Source: CAWAXW01 sp963786155
GTDB lineage: Bacteria > Actinomycetota > CADDZG01 > WHSQ01
Assembly: GCA_963786155.1 (NCBI GenBank)
Contig: CAWAXW010000006.1
Location: 806,001-870,000 of the forward strand
Direction of reading: 5' to 3'
Length of the DNA: 64,000 nt
The position numbers and the translations under genes are program-made. Position 1 is the stretch's first letter, and every line of letters begins with the position of its first letter. Under the pieces are notes generated by a model. The model worked only from the letters and a program-made list of their open reading frames with translations, searched no databases and was not told the origin of the DNA. Below are positions 53,764 to 63,288 of this stretch, one piece after another.

Positions 53764-54684
53764 CTACTGGATGATCAGAGGGCGAAGCGTCTTGTGGGCG
53801 ATCTCGAGGCCCACCTTCACCTTGGCCTCGTCGCCGCCCCACACCGGGTCTTCGTGCTCGACGGATAGGACGCCGTCGAATCCACCCTCGTACATCGCAT
53901 CGATCAGACGCACCCAATCCACTTCGCCGAGACCCGGAACGCGGTAGCGCCACCAGCCGACGTCCCACGGATCGTCGCGGCTCACGGCCTTGCCGGGCCA
54001 TCCGTAGTGGTTGCGCTTGTCGGCGAAGAGCTGGATGTCCTTGGCCTGCGCGTGGGGGATGCGATCGAGGTAGGGCTTCACGGCGGTCACGGGATCGATG
54101 CCCATCCACAGAAGATGGCTCGGGTCGTAGTTGAGGTACAGCCCGATCGAGAACATCCACTCCCAGAGCTCTGGCGAGTAGGCGAGGTTGCCCGGGTAGC
54201 CATCCGGATGCCACCCCTCCATCACGCAGTTCTCGATGATGAGCTTCACGCCCTTCTCGTTCGCGCGCTCGACGAGAGGCTTGAAGACTTCTCCCGCCTC
54301 GGCGAGGTTCTCCGCCACGCTCTTTGAGGGGTCTCGGCCGACGAACGTTCCGACCGTTGGGGACCCGACGAGCGCGGCCGCGTCGATGCACGCAAGGACG
54401 TGCTCGTTGATCGCCTTGCGCTCGGAGGGATCGGGATGCAAGTTGTTGTCGTAGAAGGACAGGGACGAGAGTTCGAGGCTCTTGTTCTCGAAGAGGGCGC
54501 GTACGCTCTCGGCCTCGCTCTCGGTGAACGTCTCCGCCTTGAGGTGGGTAGCGGTGAACGGCCTGTCACCCAACGCGGGCCACGCTGCGACCTCGAGAGC
54601 TTCGTAGCCGGCGTCCGCGGCCCAGGTTGCGATGTCCTCGAGCGAGTTGTTGGGCAGACACGCCGTCAAGAAGCCGAGCTTCAT
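53764..54684 (-). CDS. Sugar phosphate isomerase/epimerase (TIM barrel, IolE/xylose-isomerase-like)
   Basis: 306 residues from the ATG at 54684: MKLGFLTACLPNNSLEDIAT, then ENKSLELSSLSFYDNNLHPD, KGVKLIIENCVMEGWHPDGY (metal Glu), LYLNYDPSHLLWMGID (Asp/His) and FDGVLSVEHEDPVW (Glu). The metal ligands of the AP-endonuclease-2/xylose isomerase fold are in place. The start overlaps the stop of the Gfo/Idh dehydrogenase (ATGA at 54681-54684), typical of inositol- or keto-sugar pathways. Confidence 0.85.
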   Translation of the reverse strand: MKLGFLTACLPNNSLEDIATWAADAGYEALEVAAWPALGDRPFTATHLKAETFTESEAESVRALFENKSLELSSLSFYDNNLHPDPSERKAINEHVLACIDAAALVGSPTVGTFVGRDPSKSVAENLAEAGEVFKPLVERANEKGVKLIIENCVMEGWHPDGYPGNLAYSPELWEWMFSIGLYLNYDPSHLLWMGIDPVTAVKPYLDRIPHAQAKDIQLFADKRNHYGWPGKAVSRDDPWDVGWWRYRVPGLGEVDWVRLIDAMYEGGFDGVLSVEHEDPVWGGDEAKVKVGLEIAHKTLRPLIIQ

Positions 54685-55811
54685 CCCTTCACCTCCACTG
54701 GTCGTCCCTCGCGCGCCGATCCGAGCACTGCTTCGGTGATGCGAGCGGCACGCAACCCGTCGTCGAACGAGGGGAGCCCCGCAGGAGCCTGCCCGCGTAT
54801 CGCGGCGTAGGTCTCCGCGACGAACGTGTCGAAGCAATCGTGATAGCCCAACGGATGCCCGGCCGGCAGCGTCGCGTAGCTCGCGGCAGCGGGGGATAGG
54901 ACCTCGGGCGCTCTCGTCAATGCTGTCGCCCCCTCCTTGCCCCCGAGCCAAAGCGTCTCGGGATTCTCTTGATCGAAGGAGAGGGCGGCCTCGCTACCAT
55001 CGATCTCGAACCACAGACGATTCTTCCGACCTGCAGAGATCTGACTCACGATCAACGTGCCGAGCGCGCCGCCGTCGGTACGAAACATCATCGTGGCCGC
55101 ATCCTCCGTTGACACCTGCACGCGCGGCGAGGATGAGCTCGCACTAGCGAATGCGTCTTGGTGCTCGCCGGTGCTGCGCTCGGGGATGGCGGTCAGCAAC
55201 TGGGCCGTGACCTGCGTCACCCTGTGGCCGCTCACGAACTCGATGAGGTCGCACCAGTGTGAGCCGATGTCGGCGAACGTCCGAGACGCGCCGCCAAGTT
55301 CGGCATCGACGCGCCAGTTGCCGTCCTCGGGCGACAACAACCAGTCCTGTAGGTAGGTCCCGTGGATCAGGTTGATAGAGCCGATGGCTCCGGCCTCGAC
55401 CCTGGCCTTGGCTTCTCGAACGGTCGCGTAATACCGGTACACGAACGGAACGGTCGCGACCGTTCCTGCGGCCTCGGCCGCGTTGACGAGCTCCTGGGCC
55501 CCCTCGGTATCGACGGCCAAGGGCTTCTCGCAGATCACGTGTTTGCCCGCCTTGAGCGCCGCCAGCGCGAGAGGTGCGTGCAAGTGGTTGGGGGTGCAGA
55601 TATGGACCACGTCCACGTCCGGCGACTCCACGAGCTCCTCGGCGTCGGCGAACGATCTTCCGGCCCCCAGGGCCTCGGCGGCCGCGGCGCCCCGCTCTGG
55701 GGTAGAAGCGGCGACGCCGATGAGGGTCGCTCCGGCCAGGCGGGCGGAGCGGGCGTGGACCCGGCCGATGAAGCCGGTGCCGGCCACGGCCGCTCTCAAA
55801 GGTGAGGGCAT
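54681..55811 (-). CDS. Gfo/Idh/MocA-family NAD(P)-dependent dehydrogenase
   Basis: 376 residues: AAVAGTGFIGRVHARSARLA (Rossmann GxGxxG), VDVVHICTPNHLHAPLALAA, KHVICEKPLAVDTEGAQELV (catalytic EKP) and FADIGSHWCDLIEFVSGHRV (late Asp/His). C-terminal IRGQAPAGLPSFDDGLRAARITEAVLGSA-type end (shown in part). Family members oxidise myo-inositol, scyllo-inositol or hexoses. First gene of a minus-strand operon divergent from the ROK regulator. Confidence 0.88.
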   Translation of the reverse strand: MPSPLRAAVAGTGFIGRVHARSARLAGATLIGVAASTPERGAAAAEALGAGRSFADAEELVESPDVDVVHICTPNHLHAPLALAALKAGKHVICEKPLAVDTEGAQELVNAAEAAGTVATVPFVYRYYATVREAKARVEAGAIGSINLIHGTYLQDWLLSPEDGNWRVDAELGGASRTFADIGSHWCDLIEFVSGHRVTQVTAQLLTAIPERSTGEHQDAFASASSSSPRVQVSTEDAATMMFRTDGGALGTLIVSQISAGRKNRLWFEIDGSEAALSFDQENPETLWLGGKEGATALTRAPEVLSPAAASYATLPAGHPLGYHDCFDTFVAETYAAIRGQAPAGLPSFDDGLRAARITEAVLGSAREGRPVEVKG

Positions 55812-55825
55812 AGAGGCATCCTAAG

Positions 55826-55926
55826 ACAGACTTCTTTCACTCCACAAGCAAAAGATTGGTGGATACCGTAGTAACTTGCCCGACTTATGGCGTTGACATG
55901 TCGGAAACCCTCATGCTTAAGTCTGT
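55826..55926. promoter_or_regulatory. Divergent control region: spaced inverted repeat and ROK promoter
   Basis: ACAGACTT (55826-55833) and AAGTCTGT (55919-55926) are exact inverted repeats, one near each divergent start. TTGACA (55893-55898) is a good -35, with TTAAGT about 18 nt later. This would place the transcript start at or next to the GTG at 55930, so the regulator mRNA may be leaderless. ROK repressors often bind two such sites. Confidence 0.4.
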
Positions 55927-55929
55927 GAC

Positions 55930-57135
55930 GTGGCAGTAAACCGTGGTTCTGGCCGAGGCACTCCCACGCCCGGCCGGATGCTGCGCCTGATCCGTGACGG
56001 AGGAACCGTAACCAGGGCGGATCTCGCCGAGTTGACCGGCCTGGCCCGATCGACGGTGGCTCAGAGGGTGGATGCCCTCATCTCCAGCGATCTGGTGACG
56101 GAAGAGGCGGACGGGTCTTCCACCGGTGGCCGCCGGCCCGGCGTCCTCTCGTTCAATCGCAAGGCGGGCGTGATCGTCGCGGCCGACCTGGGCGCCACCC
56201 ATTCTCGGATCGCCGTGACCGACCTGCTGGGCGATGTTCTGGCCGAGTTCGCCGGTGAGATCGACATCGCGGAGGGGCCGGTCCCGGTGCTGGACTGGCT
56301 CGAGGAGAAACTCGATGCCTTGCTCATCAGTGCCGGGCGTACGCGTCGAGACATCCGGGGGATGGGTATCGGCGTCCCCGGCCCGGTCGAGTTCGCAACC
56401 GGCCGCCCGGTAAGCCCTCCGATCATGCCGGGGTGGGATGGCTATTCGATCCCCGAGAGATTCGCTGCCCTCGAGGTCCCAGTCTTGGTAGACAACGACG
56501 TGAACATCATGGCGTTGGGCGAGCACTGGGCGACTTGGCGAGAAGCGGACCACCTGATCTACATAAAGGTAGGTACCGGCATCGGTTGCGGCATCGTTCT
56601 GGGTAAAGCGATCCATCGCGGCGCACAGGGCGCGGCCGGCGACATCGGGCACATACGCGTGGTCGACGACGAAGAGTCCGTGTGTTCGTGCGGCAACATC
56701 GGTTGCCTGGAGGCGATTGCCGGGGGAGCGGCACTGGCTCGGCGCTTGAGCGAGGCGGGGACAGATGCGAAGAACAGTCGCGACGTCGTGAGGCTGGTGC
56801 GGGAGGGCAACCCACTGGCCGTCCGGCTCGTTCGCCAAGCCGGTCGATTGCTTGGTGAGGTCCTTGCGGCGGCCACGAATCTCTTCAACCCCGCGGTGAT
56901 CGTCATCGGCGGCGATGTCTCGCACGCGCACGAGCAACTATTCGCCGGTATCCGCGAGACCGTCTATCAACGCTCCTTACCGCTTGCTACGCGGCACCTT
57001 CGGATCGTTCGAAGCGAGCTTGACGACCGCGCCGGAGTCGTGGGCGCGGCCGTGATGGCCATCGAGCATGTCTTCTCGCCGGACTCCGTCGACGCGGCCA
57101 TTGGCGCCGCCTCACCGCAGGAGTCGACGGCGTGA
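55930..57135 (+). CDS. ROK-family transcriptional regulator
   Basis: 401 residues from a GTG. N-terminal winged HTH (RMLRLIRDGGTVTRADLAEL, TGLARSTVAQRVDAL), then a ROK kinase-like domain: VAADLGATHSRIAVTDLLGD (phosphate 1), VLVDNDVNIMALGEHWATW, VGTGIGCGIVLGKAIHRGAQ and GDIGHI with the zinc motif CSCGNIGCLE. It likely senses the sugar imported or processed by its neighbours and represses the divergent operons. Its stop overlaps the ABC ATPase start (57132-57135). Confidence 0.88.
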   Translation: MAVNRGSGRGTPTPGRMLRLIRDGGTVTRADLAELTGLARSTVAQRVDALISSDLVTEEADGSSTGGRRPGVLSFNRKAGVIVAADLGATHSRIAVTDLLGDVLAEFAGEIDIAEGPVPVLDWLEEKLDALLISAGRTRRDIRGMGIGVPGPVEFATGRPVSPPIMPGWDGYSIPERFAALEVPVLVDNDVNIMALGEHWATWREADHLIYIKVGTGIGCGIVLGKAIHRGAQGAAGDIGHIRVVDDEESVCSCGNIGCLEAIAGGAALARRLSEAGTDAKNSRDVVRLVREGNPLAVRLVRQAGRLLGEVLAAATNLFNPAVIVIGGDVSHAHEQLFAGIRETVYQRSLPLATRHLRIVRSELDDRAGVVGAAVMAIEHVFSPDSVDAAIGAASPQESTA

Positions 57136-58671
57136 GCACCCAAGAGACCGACGTCAGGACGCCGCTGCTATCGGTCAAGGGGCTGACGAAGCACTATCCC
57201 GGGATCGTGGCGCTAAGCGGCGTCGACTTCGACGTTCTCCCCGGCGAGGTCCACTGTCTGCTGGGCCAGAACGGCGCGGGCAAATCCACGCTCATCAAGT
57301 GCGTCTCCGGGTTGGTCGAGCTCACCTCGGGCGAGATCCTTCTCGACGGCGACCCGTTGCCGAAGGCGAATACGGGGGCCGCACTCTCAATGGGGATCGC
57401 GACGATCTATCAGGAGCTCGACCTCGTCACCGACCTGACCGTTGCGGCCAACGTGTGGCTCGGGCACGAGTTCAGGAAGGGCCCGCTTCTCGACGCCAAG
57501 AAGATGATCGACGAGACGCGATCCGTGCTCGAGCGTCTCGGCCACGAGAACATCGACCCCCGTGTGCGCGTCGACCGCTTGTCGCCGGCGGCCCAACAGA
57601 TCGTTTCGATAGCCCGAGCCCTGTCGCGTCGCGTTCGGCTGTTGATCATGGACGAGCCCTCCGCCGTGCTCGACGACAACGAGATCGAGTCGCTGTTCGA
57701 AGTCGTCGATCGCCTGAAAGCGGAAGGCGTCGGAGTCATCTACATCTCGCACCGGCTCGACGAAGTTGCCCGGATAGCGGATCGAGTGACCGTTCTCAAG
57801 GACGGCGCGACAGTGCTGTCGGGCGTGCCGGCGGAGACGCCCCCCGGCGAACTAGTGCGCGCCATGGTTGGTCGTCGCCTGGATCACATGTTCCCCGAGA
57901 GGTCGCCGATCAAGGAGGAGGTCGTTCTCGAGGTACGCGACCTGCGCGTCGCGCCGCACGTGTTCGACGTTAGCTTCGATCTCCACGCCGGCGAGATACT
58001 CGGCCTGGCCGGCCTCGTAGGTTCTGGCCGCAGCGAGTTGCTGCGCGGCGATCTATGGCCTCGAGAAGGCGGATTCGGGCAGCGTCCGTCTGCTGCACGA
58101 GGAGTTGGGCGGAGGTCGTCCCGACTTGGCGATGGCGCAGGGTCTCGGTTTCGCGCCGGGTGACCGCAAGTCCCAAGCCCTTCTGATGGAGTGGACGTCG
58201 GCAAAGAACGTAAGCGTCGCCGACCTGAAGCGCTTCAAGCGCGGCCCCCTGCTCGACCTGCGCGCGGAGCGCAAGGCCGCTCTCGAACACCTCGACTCGA
58301 TCGGTGCCCAGAAGGGGGCCGTCGACCGCCTCGTGCGCGAGTTGTCAGGAGGGAACCAACAGAAGGTGGTGCTCGCGCGCTGGCTGCTCCGATCGTGCAA
58401 GGTGCTGTTCCTGGACGAGCCGACCCGTGGTGTCGACGTAGGGGCGAAAGCCGAGATCTACAAGGTCATCAGCGATCTCGCGGCGGAAGGCTTGGGGATC
58501 GTGATGGTGTCGTCGGAGTTCCCCGAGCTCCTCGGGTTCTGCGATCGGATCCTGGTCCTGCGCGATGGACACGTGGTGCACGAAGCGCCCGGCAGCGAAC
58601 TAACGGAAGAAGAGATCCTCAACCTCGTCGTGAGATCCGAATCGGCCCCGCTCCTGACGGAGGCATCATGA
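57132..58671 (+). CDS. RbsA-type sugar ABC importer ATP-binding protein (frameshifted)
   Basis: Two ABC domains. The first has LLGQNGAGKSTLIKCVSGL (Walker A), TIYQELDLVTDLTVAAN (Q-loop) and LLIMDEPSAVLDDNE (Walker B). The second has the degenerate GLVGSGRSELLR, then ELSGGNQQKVVLARWL and LFLDEPTRGVDVGAK. Between them one extra G at about 58046 breaks the frame; without it LLR-AIYGLEKADSGSVRLL is restored. The stop overlaps the permease ATG. One copy energises the importer; intact function depends on whether the indel is real. Confidence 0.85.
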
Positions 58672-59633
58672 GTGAAGCCCCGTCGGTGGATGTTCAGCTA
58701 AAGGATCGGCAGCAGCGGCGGGGCAAGCTGCAGGAGTACGCGCTCGTGGGCGTGGTGATCGTGCTGATCATCGCCGGGGCGATAGCGAAGCCCGACGCCT
58801 TCCTCACGTCGAGCAACTTCTTCACGGTCATGACGCAAGCAAGCGTCGTGGGTGTTCTCGCCATCGGGATGACATTCGTCATCGCGTCCAGCGGGATCGA
58901 CCTATCTGTCGGCTCCATGGTCGCAGCCGCGGGCATAGCCGGCGGGGTGTTGGGAGCTGAAAGCAGTTGGTTGGTCTTCATCGGCGGAGCGCTGCTATTC
59001 GGCATGCTCCTCGGCACGGCTAATGGCCTGGTGGTCACTCTCGGCCGCGTGCCTCCCTTCGTGGCGACCCTTGCGATGTTGACGATCGCCAGAGGGCTCG
59101 CCCTCCGGATGAGCGAGAAGACGCCAATCTTCATAGGGATCGACGAAGTTCGGTTCTTCGGCAACGGGAAGGTACTGGGTATCCCGGCTCCCGTGGTCGT
59201 GTTCATCGTCGTCACCGTCGTTGGTTGGTTCCTGCTCAACAGAACGACGTACGGCCGATACGTCGTGGCAACAGGCGGCAATCGCGAGGCGGCCCGCATC
59301 GCCGGGATCCGCGTCAACCGCACGATCTTTAGCGTCTATCTGCTGAGTGGCCTCTGTGCAGGGATTTCAGCGGTTCTATTGAGTGGGCGATTGGGAAGCG
59401 CATCGCCGGTTGCCGGGACTCTCTATGAGCTCGATGCGATCGCGGCGGTCGTGATCGGCGGGACCAGCCTCGCAGGTGGAAGGGCCACGATCCTCGGCAC
59501 GTTCCTCGGCGTGATGACGTTCGCCCTCATCTTCAACCTTCTAAATCTGCTCAACATCCAAACTGAGTACCAGCTGATCGTAAGGGGGGTGATCGTCCTT
59601 ATCGCGGTGATGGCACAACGAAGGGAGGCTTAA
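58668..59633 (+). CDS. RbsC-type sugar ABC transporter permease
   Basis: 321 residues from the ATG at 58668. About eight membrane segments, with FFTVMTQASVVGVLAIGMTF, VIASSGIDLSVGSMVAAAGI and GTSLAGGRATILGTFLG, which are the conserved BPD_transp_2 motifs of ribose-type permeases, plus VATGGNREAARIAGI (the coupling loop facing the ATPase). Belongs to the importer with the ATPase before it and the lipoprotein after it. Confidence 0.9.
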   Translation: MSEAPSVDVQLKDRQQRRGKLQEYALVGVVIVLIIAGAIAKPDAFLTSSNFFTVMTQASVVGVLAIGMTFVIASSGIDLSVGSMVAAAGIAGGVLGAESSWLVFIGGALLFGMLLGTANGLVVTLGRVPPFVATLAMLTIARGLALRMSEKTPIFIGIDEVRFFGNGKVLGIPAPVVVFIVVTVVGWFLLNRTTYGRYVVATGGNREAARIAGIRVNRTIFSVYLLSGLCAGISAVLLSGRLGSASPVAGTLYELDAIAAVVIGGTSLAGGRATILGTFLGVMTFALIFNLLNLLNIQTEYQLIVRGVIVLIAVMAQRREA

Positions 59634-59674
59634 GCCCCCACAAGTCCTGGCAACGAATCGAAAGGGAGAGCTGG

Positions 59675-60703
59675 ATGAAGAACCTCAAGTCATTACTGAT
59701 CTTGTTACTTATCGCCGCGCTGACGCTCGGTGCGTGTTCGAACGACGACGACGGTGGCGACGAAGCCGAAGGTGACCAGGAAGCTGCCGAGACCGAAGAA
59801 GAGAGCTCGGGCGGCGGAACGGTAAAGATCGCCTTCAGCGCTCCCGGCGCCGACCACGGCTGGCTGGCCGCGATCACCGAGAACGCGCGCGCCGAGGCGG
59901 AGAAGTTCGACGACGTCGAACTGATCCTTACGGAGGGGACGAACGACTCCGCCGCGCAGGCGTCTCAGGTGGAGACCCTGCTGAGTCAGGACCCCGACGT
60001 GTTGGTGATCCTGCCGCACGAGGGCGACGCCCTTACTCCCGCCGCGCAAGCAGCGATGGACGCCGGCGTACCCGTAGTCAACCTCGACCGCGAGTTCGCG
60101 AGCCCATCCGCCTACCGAACCTGGATCGGCGGCGACAACTACGGGATCGGCAAGGCTGCCGGTGACTACTTCGCACAGGAGCTGGATTGCCAGGGCAAGG
60201 TGGTCGAGATCCAGGGCATCGCCGGTATCTCCGTAACCGACCTTCGCACCCAGGGCTTCGCGGACGCCATCGAGCAATGCGATGGAGGCATCGAGATCGT
60301 TGCCACCCAGCCCGCCGACTTCCTGCCCGACAAGGGCCTCGAGGTCATGGAGGCGATCCTTCAGTCCGAGGATCAGATCGACGGCGTGTACACCCACGAC
60401 GACGACATGGCCATGGGCGTGGTCTCCGCCATCGAGAACGCAGGCCGTGAGGACGAGATGTTCGTAACCGGCGCCGGTGGCTCGACGGATGCGATGGAGC
60501 AGATCCAAGAGGGCGGTCTATACCGCGCGACGTTCCTCTACAACCCATCCATGTCCGCATCCGCGATCCGTATCGCCCGTCTCATCGCGCACGGCGAAGG
60601 CTTCGAAGAGCTCGTCGAGCCCGAGGTCCCGAGCTACATCCAGCTCCCCGCCTCAACCGTGACCCAAGACAACGTCGCCGACTACATAGACCTCGGCTAC
60701 TAG
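59675..60703 (+). CDS. Ribose-type sugar-binding lipoprotein (SBP)
   Basis: 342 residues; AAAGGGAG precedes the ATG. Lipoprotein signal with a lipobox (LLIAALTLGACSN), then an acidic linker (DDDGGDEAEGDQEAAETEEE). The periplasmic-binding-protein-1 fold is seen in VKIAFSAPGADHGWLAAITE, QDPDVLVILPHEGDALTPAA, DAGVPVVNLDREFA and VYTHDDDMAMGVVSAIENAG. It captures the sugar or polyol for the permease. Confidence 0.9.
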   Translation: MKNLKSLLILLLIAALTLGACSNDDDGGDEAEGDQEAAETEEESSGGGTVKIAFSAPGADHGWLAAITENARAEAEKFDDVELILTEGTNDSAAQASQVETLLSQDPDVLVILPHEGDALTPAAQAAMDAGVPVVNLDREFASPSAYRTWIGGDNYGIGKAAGDYFAQELDCQGKVVEIQGIAGISVTDLRTQGFADAIEQCDGGIEIVATQPADFLPDKGLEVMEAILQSEDQIDGVYTHDDDMAMGVVSAIENAGREDEMFVTGAGGSTDAMEQIQEGGLYRATFLYNPSMSASAIRIARLIAHGEGFEELVEPEVPSYIQLPASTVTQDNVADYIDLGY

Positions 60704-60713
60704 CCTCCAGGCT

Positions 60714-60756
60714 GAGTGTGTGGTGAGTCGCGCCCAGCGCGATTCATCACACACTC
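60714..60756. terminator. Long hairpin between convergent SBP and GH3 genes
   Basis: Two 20-nt arms (60714-60733 and 60737-60756) pair with only two G-T wobbles around a CCA loop. There is no T-tract, so it may act as a bidirectional stem-type terminator or mRNA end stabiliser. The right arm covers the stop and last codons of the GH3 gene. Confidence 0.55.
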
Positions 60757-61946
60757 GGCGCGAGGCCGAGCCAGGCTTTCAGCTCCAGCACTCGCGCTAC
60801 GGCCGTGTCGATGCGGGCTTCGGGGATGTCGCCGGCCTTCACCGCGGCTCTGATCGCGGCCGCGCACCGACGGGCGACGTGGGCGTCGTCTGCGAGTAGG
60901 GCTATGTCGACGCCGGCTCGGATGGTGGCTACGCACGCTCGGGGGGTGTCACCGCCGAACTTCCAGGCGACCTCACCCAGTGCGTCGCTGATGCTCACGC
61001 CGGTGAACCCGAGCTCATTGCGAAGGCGCTTGTTAGCGATGTAGCGATTGAGTGAAGCAGGCCGGCGGCCGCCATCTTTCGGATAGATCGCGTGGGACAT
61101 CATCACCATCCGAACGCCGCCATCGATCGCTTCGAGGAACGGCGCAGCGTCGATGTTGTGGAGCTGCCATTTCGTTCTCATCACATAGGCGCGCCCGTCG
61201 TCGGAATTGATGTCGGCCCCGCCGATGCCAGGGAAGTGCTTGGCTGTCGCCGCGACGTTCCGGCTCTGCAGACCGCGACTGAAGGCGAGGACGCGTTGGC
61301 CGACGGACGCGTGCCGAGAGCCGAAGCTCCGAGAACGCATAACGTGCTCCGGCGGAAGGTCGAGGTCGGCGACGGGGGCGAAGTCAACGTTCACACCTGC
61401 GGAATGAAGGGCCCATCCCGTGGCACCGCCCTGCCGGTAGGCGGTGGACTTCGGTGACTCTCCCATGTTGGGCGCCGACTTCCATGGCGGCATGTCGGGG
61501 AAGCGCTTGACGATCCCACCTTCCTGATCGGCTGCGATCAGCGCGCCGATGGACAAGTCATCGTCTTCGACGGCCTTCTGGATCTGAGTCGTCAGAGCGC
61601 GCAGTTGTTGTTCATCGCGGTAGTTCTGGGCGAACAGGATCACTCCGCCGAGATGATGCTTCCGGATGACTCTTCGCTCGGTGGGGGAGAGCTTCAGTCC
61701 TCCCACCGAGAACATCACGAGTTGGCCGACCTTCTGCTTCAGGGTCATCTCGTCGATCGCGTCCTGTGCAGTCGCTCGTGAGGCCGTCGATGGCCTCGCG
61801 GGTTGCACGAACGCCGTGACGATGATCGCCGCGGCTAGAGCCAGAGCGGCTTTAAAGGAACATTCGACTGACTCCCTGCAGCCCCCTATGGGGGCTTTCG
61901 GTCGCCACTGTCGAACGTTCCTTTTAAAGCGTGGCGAGGTCGCCAT
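60747..61946 (-). CDS. Exported GH3-family (beta-N-acetylhexosaminidase-like) protein
   Basis: 399 residues from the only standard start in frame (ATG 61946), which overlaps the neighbour by 23 nt and gives a long basic n-region before the hydrophobic signal (KAALALAAAIIVTAFVQPA). GH3 motifs: LKQKVGQLVMFSVGG, GALIAADQEGGIVKRFPDMP, AGVNVDFAPVADLDLPPEHV, VAATAKHFPGIGGADINSDD, MVMMSHAIYP and the nucleophile region VSISDALGEVAWKFGG. This is the NagZ-like group acting on N-acetyl-glucosamine in cell-wall fragments. The true start is uncertain: the first codons read through an inverted repeat at 61849-61930. Confidence 0.8.
   Translation of the reverse strand: MATSPRFKRNVRQWRPKAPIGGCRESVECSFKAALALAAAIIVTAFVQPARPSTASRATAQDAIDEMTLKQKVGQLVMFSVGGLKLSPTERRVIRKHHLGGVILFAQNYRDEQQLRALTTQIQKAVEDDDLSIGALIAADQEGGIVKRFPDMPPWKSAPNMGESPKSTAYRQGGATGWALHSAGVNVDFAPVADLDLPPEHVMRSRSFGSRHASVGQRVLAFSRGLQSRNVAATAKHFPGIGGADINSDDGRAYVMRTKWQLHNIDAAPFLEAIDGGVRMVMMSHAIYPKDGGRRPASLNRYIANKRLRNELGFTGVSISDALGEVAWKFGGDTPRACVATIRAGVDIALLADDAHVARRCAAAIRAAVKAGDIPEARIDTAVARVLELKAWLGLAPSV
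61849..61930. repeat. 82-bp inverted-repeat element at the GH3 5' end
   Basis: GCTTTAAAGGAACATTCGAC (61849-61868) is nearly the reverse complement of 61910-61930 (one extra T, one mismatch). Inside is the hairpin GCCCCC-TAT-GGGGGC (61881-61895). The right arm overlaps the stop of the TPR-like gene and the left arm the signal-peptide region of the GH3 gene. Could be a small mobile or regulatory hairpin element. Confidence 0.5.
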
Positions 61947-62337
61947 CGAACGCGGCTCGGTTCTTGGGGTCCGTTATGAAGGCGGCGGCCTTGCGAGCGA
62001 GCTTCTTGAAGCGTTCGTACGCAGGAGCGTCGCCGTTGACGCGGTGGGCGCGGGCGAGCGCCTCGTAAGCGAAAGCAAGGTCGAAGTCGCCTATCCGGTG
62101 CTGGTCGCAAAGCTCACGGCACCGGCTCGCATGATGCAGGGCTGCCTCGCCACGTCCCAACACGGCGTAGACGCGCGAGCACTGCCATTCACCCCGGATC
62201 CAGTTCTCGGGGCGCCCCACGATGCCCCATAGGTATCTCGACGTGTGGGCGGCATGGATCATCTCGTCGTCCTCTTCGGGGGTCCGTGAGCTCTTTTCGA
62301 GCAGCGCCCAGACGTAGTTGAAGAGGTCGGTGGCCAT
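61924..62337 (-). CDS. TPR-like helical protein
   Basis: 137 residues, all helical: MATDLFNYVWALLEKSSRTP, EEDDEMIHAAHTSRYLWGIV, ENWIRGEWQCSRVYAVLGRG, EAALHHASRCRELCDQHRIG and DLAFAYEALARAHRVNGDAP. These fit TPR-type hairpins. Soluble protein of unknown role. It shares a 23-nt overlap with the presumed GH3 start downstream. Confidence 0.7.
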   Translation of the reverse strand: MATDLFNYVWALLEKSSRTPEEDDEMIHAAHTSRYLWGIVGRPENWIRGEWQCSRVYAVLGRGEAALHHASRCRELCDQHRIGDFDLAFAYEALARAHRVNGDAPAYERFKKLARKAAAFITDPKNRAAFDGDLATL

Positions 62338-62441
62338 GCGCCTTTGATCCTCGGGCCCGAAGGCCTGCCCCTCGATGTCTTCTCCGATCGTTAAGGAGCC
62401 GTCAGGGTAGCGCCGCGGGGCACTGGGTAGGCTCGGCCCCC

Positions 62442-63288
62442 ATGTTCCAGGCGATTAGGACCGAGACAGACGAAGGCGTTCGCTCGATCGTCTTCGCACG
62501 GGCGGCGGAGTACAACACGATCACGCCGACCATGGCCAAGGAGTTGGCCGTGGCAATAGATGAAGCCAACGAGGACGACGACGTCCGGGTCATCCTCGTG
62601 CGAGCCGAGGGTCCGGCCTTCTGCGCCGGATACGGGCTCGACTGGGCCGTGGAGATGCAGGCCGGGGAATCCAAACGCGAACGGGCGTGGGACTCGGTCG
62701 AGGACTACCTCCAGATGTCGAAGTTCGTGGATGCATACATGAAGCTCTGGTACTCGCCGAAGCCGACGGTCGCCGCGGTCCAGGGATGGTGCATCGGCGG
62801 AGGAACCGACATGGCGCTTTGTGCCGATCTCATCGTCGCCGGCAGGTCGGCGATCTTCGGGTATCCGCCCGCGCGTGTGGGGGACGCCGACGACCGCGAT
62901 GTGGGTTTATCGGATCGGCCTCGAGAAGGCGAAGCGTTATCTCCTGACCGGCGACCAGATCCCGGCCCCCGAGGCCGCGGACATCGGTTTGATCCTCGAG
63001 GCCGTGGACGACGATGCGTTGCAGACGCACGCCGCCGCTCTCGCCAAGCGCATGGCTCGCCTGCCTATCAATCAACTGGTGATGCTGAAGCTTCTGTGCA
63101 ATCAGGTGGCCGAGAACGCCGGCATGCACTCCACTCGCACGCTGGGGACATTGTTCGACGGGATCGCACGACACACGCAAGAGGGACTGGACTTCGTGAA
63201 CAGAGCTTCCGAGATCGGCTTCCGCGAGGCGGTACGGGAACGAGATGATCCATTCGAGGACTACGGATCGAGACCCAAGGGGGAATGA
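62442..63288 (+). CDS. Enoyl-CoA hydratase/isomerase (crotonase) family protein, frameshifted
   Basis: N-terminal half: FARAAEYNTITPTMAKELAV, VRVILVRAEGPAFCAGYGLD (oxyanion-hole region) and VAAVQGWCIGGGTDMALCAD (second oxyanion motif). Near 62875-62885 the frame slips, consistent with loss of a GT in a GT-rich run: PPARV(G) should go on as WGTPTTAMWVYRIGLEKAKR. The rest reads to 63288 (GLEKAKRYLLTGDQIPAPEA, LPINQLVMLKLLCNQ). Family members act in fatty-acid or branched-acid CoA pathways. Coupled by ATGA to the ligase gene. Confidence 0.8.

Noticed and set aside
52628..54391. A 587-codon Arg/Pro-rich frame on the minus strand across the oxidase and isomerase genes
   Set aside because: Shadow frame of two well-recognised genes; low-complexity composition and no domain.
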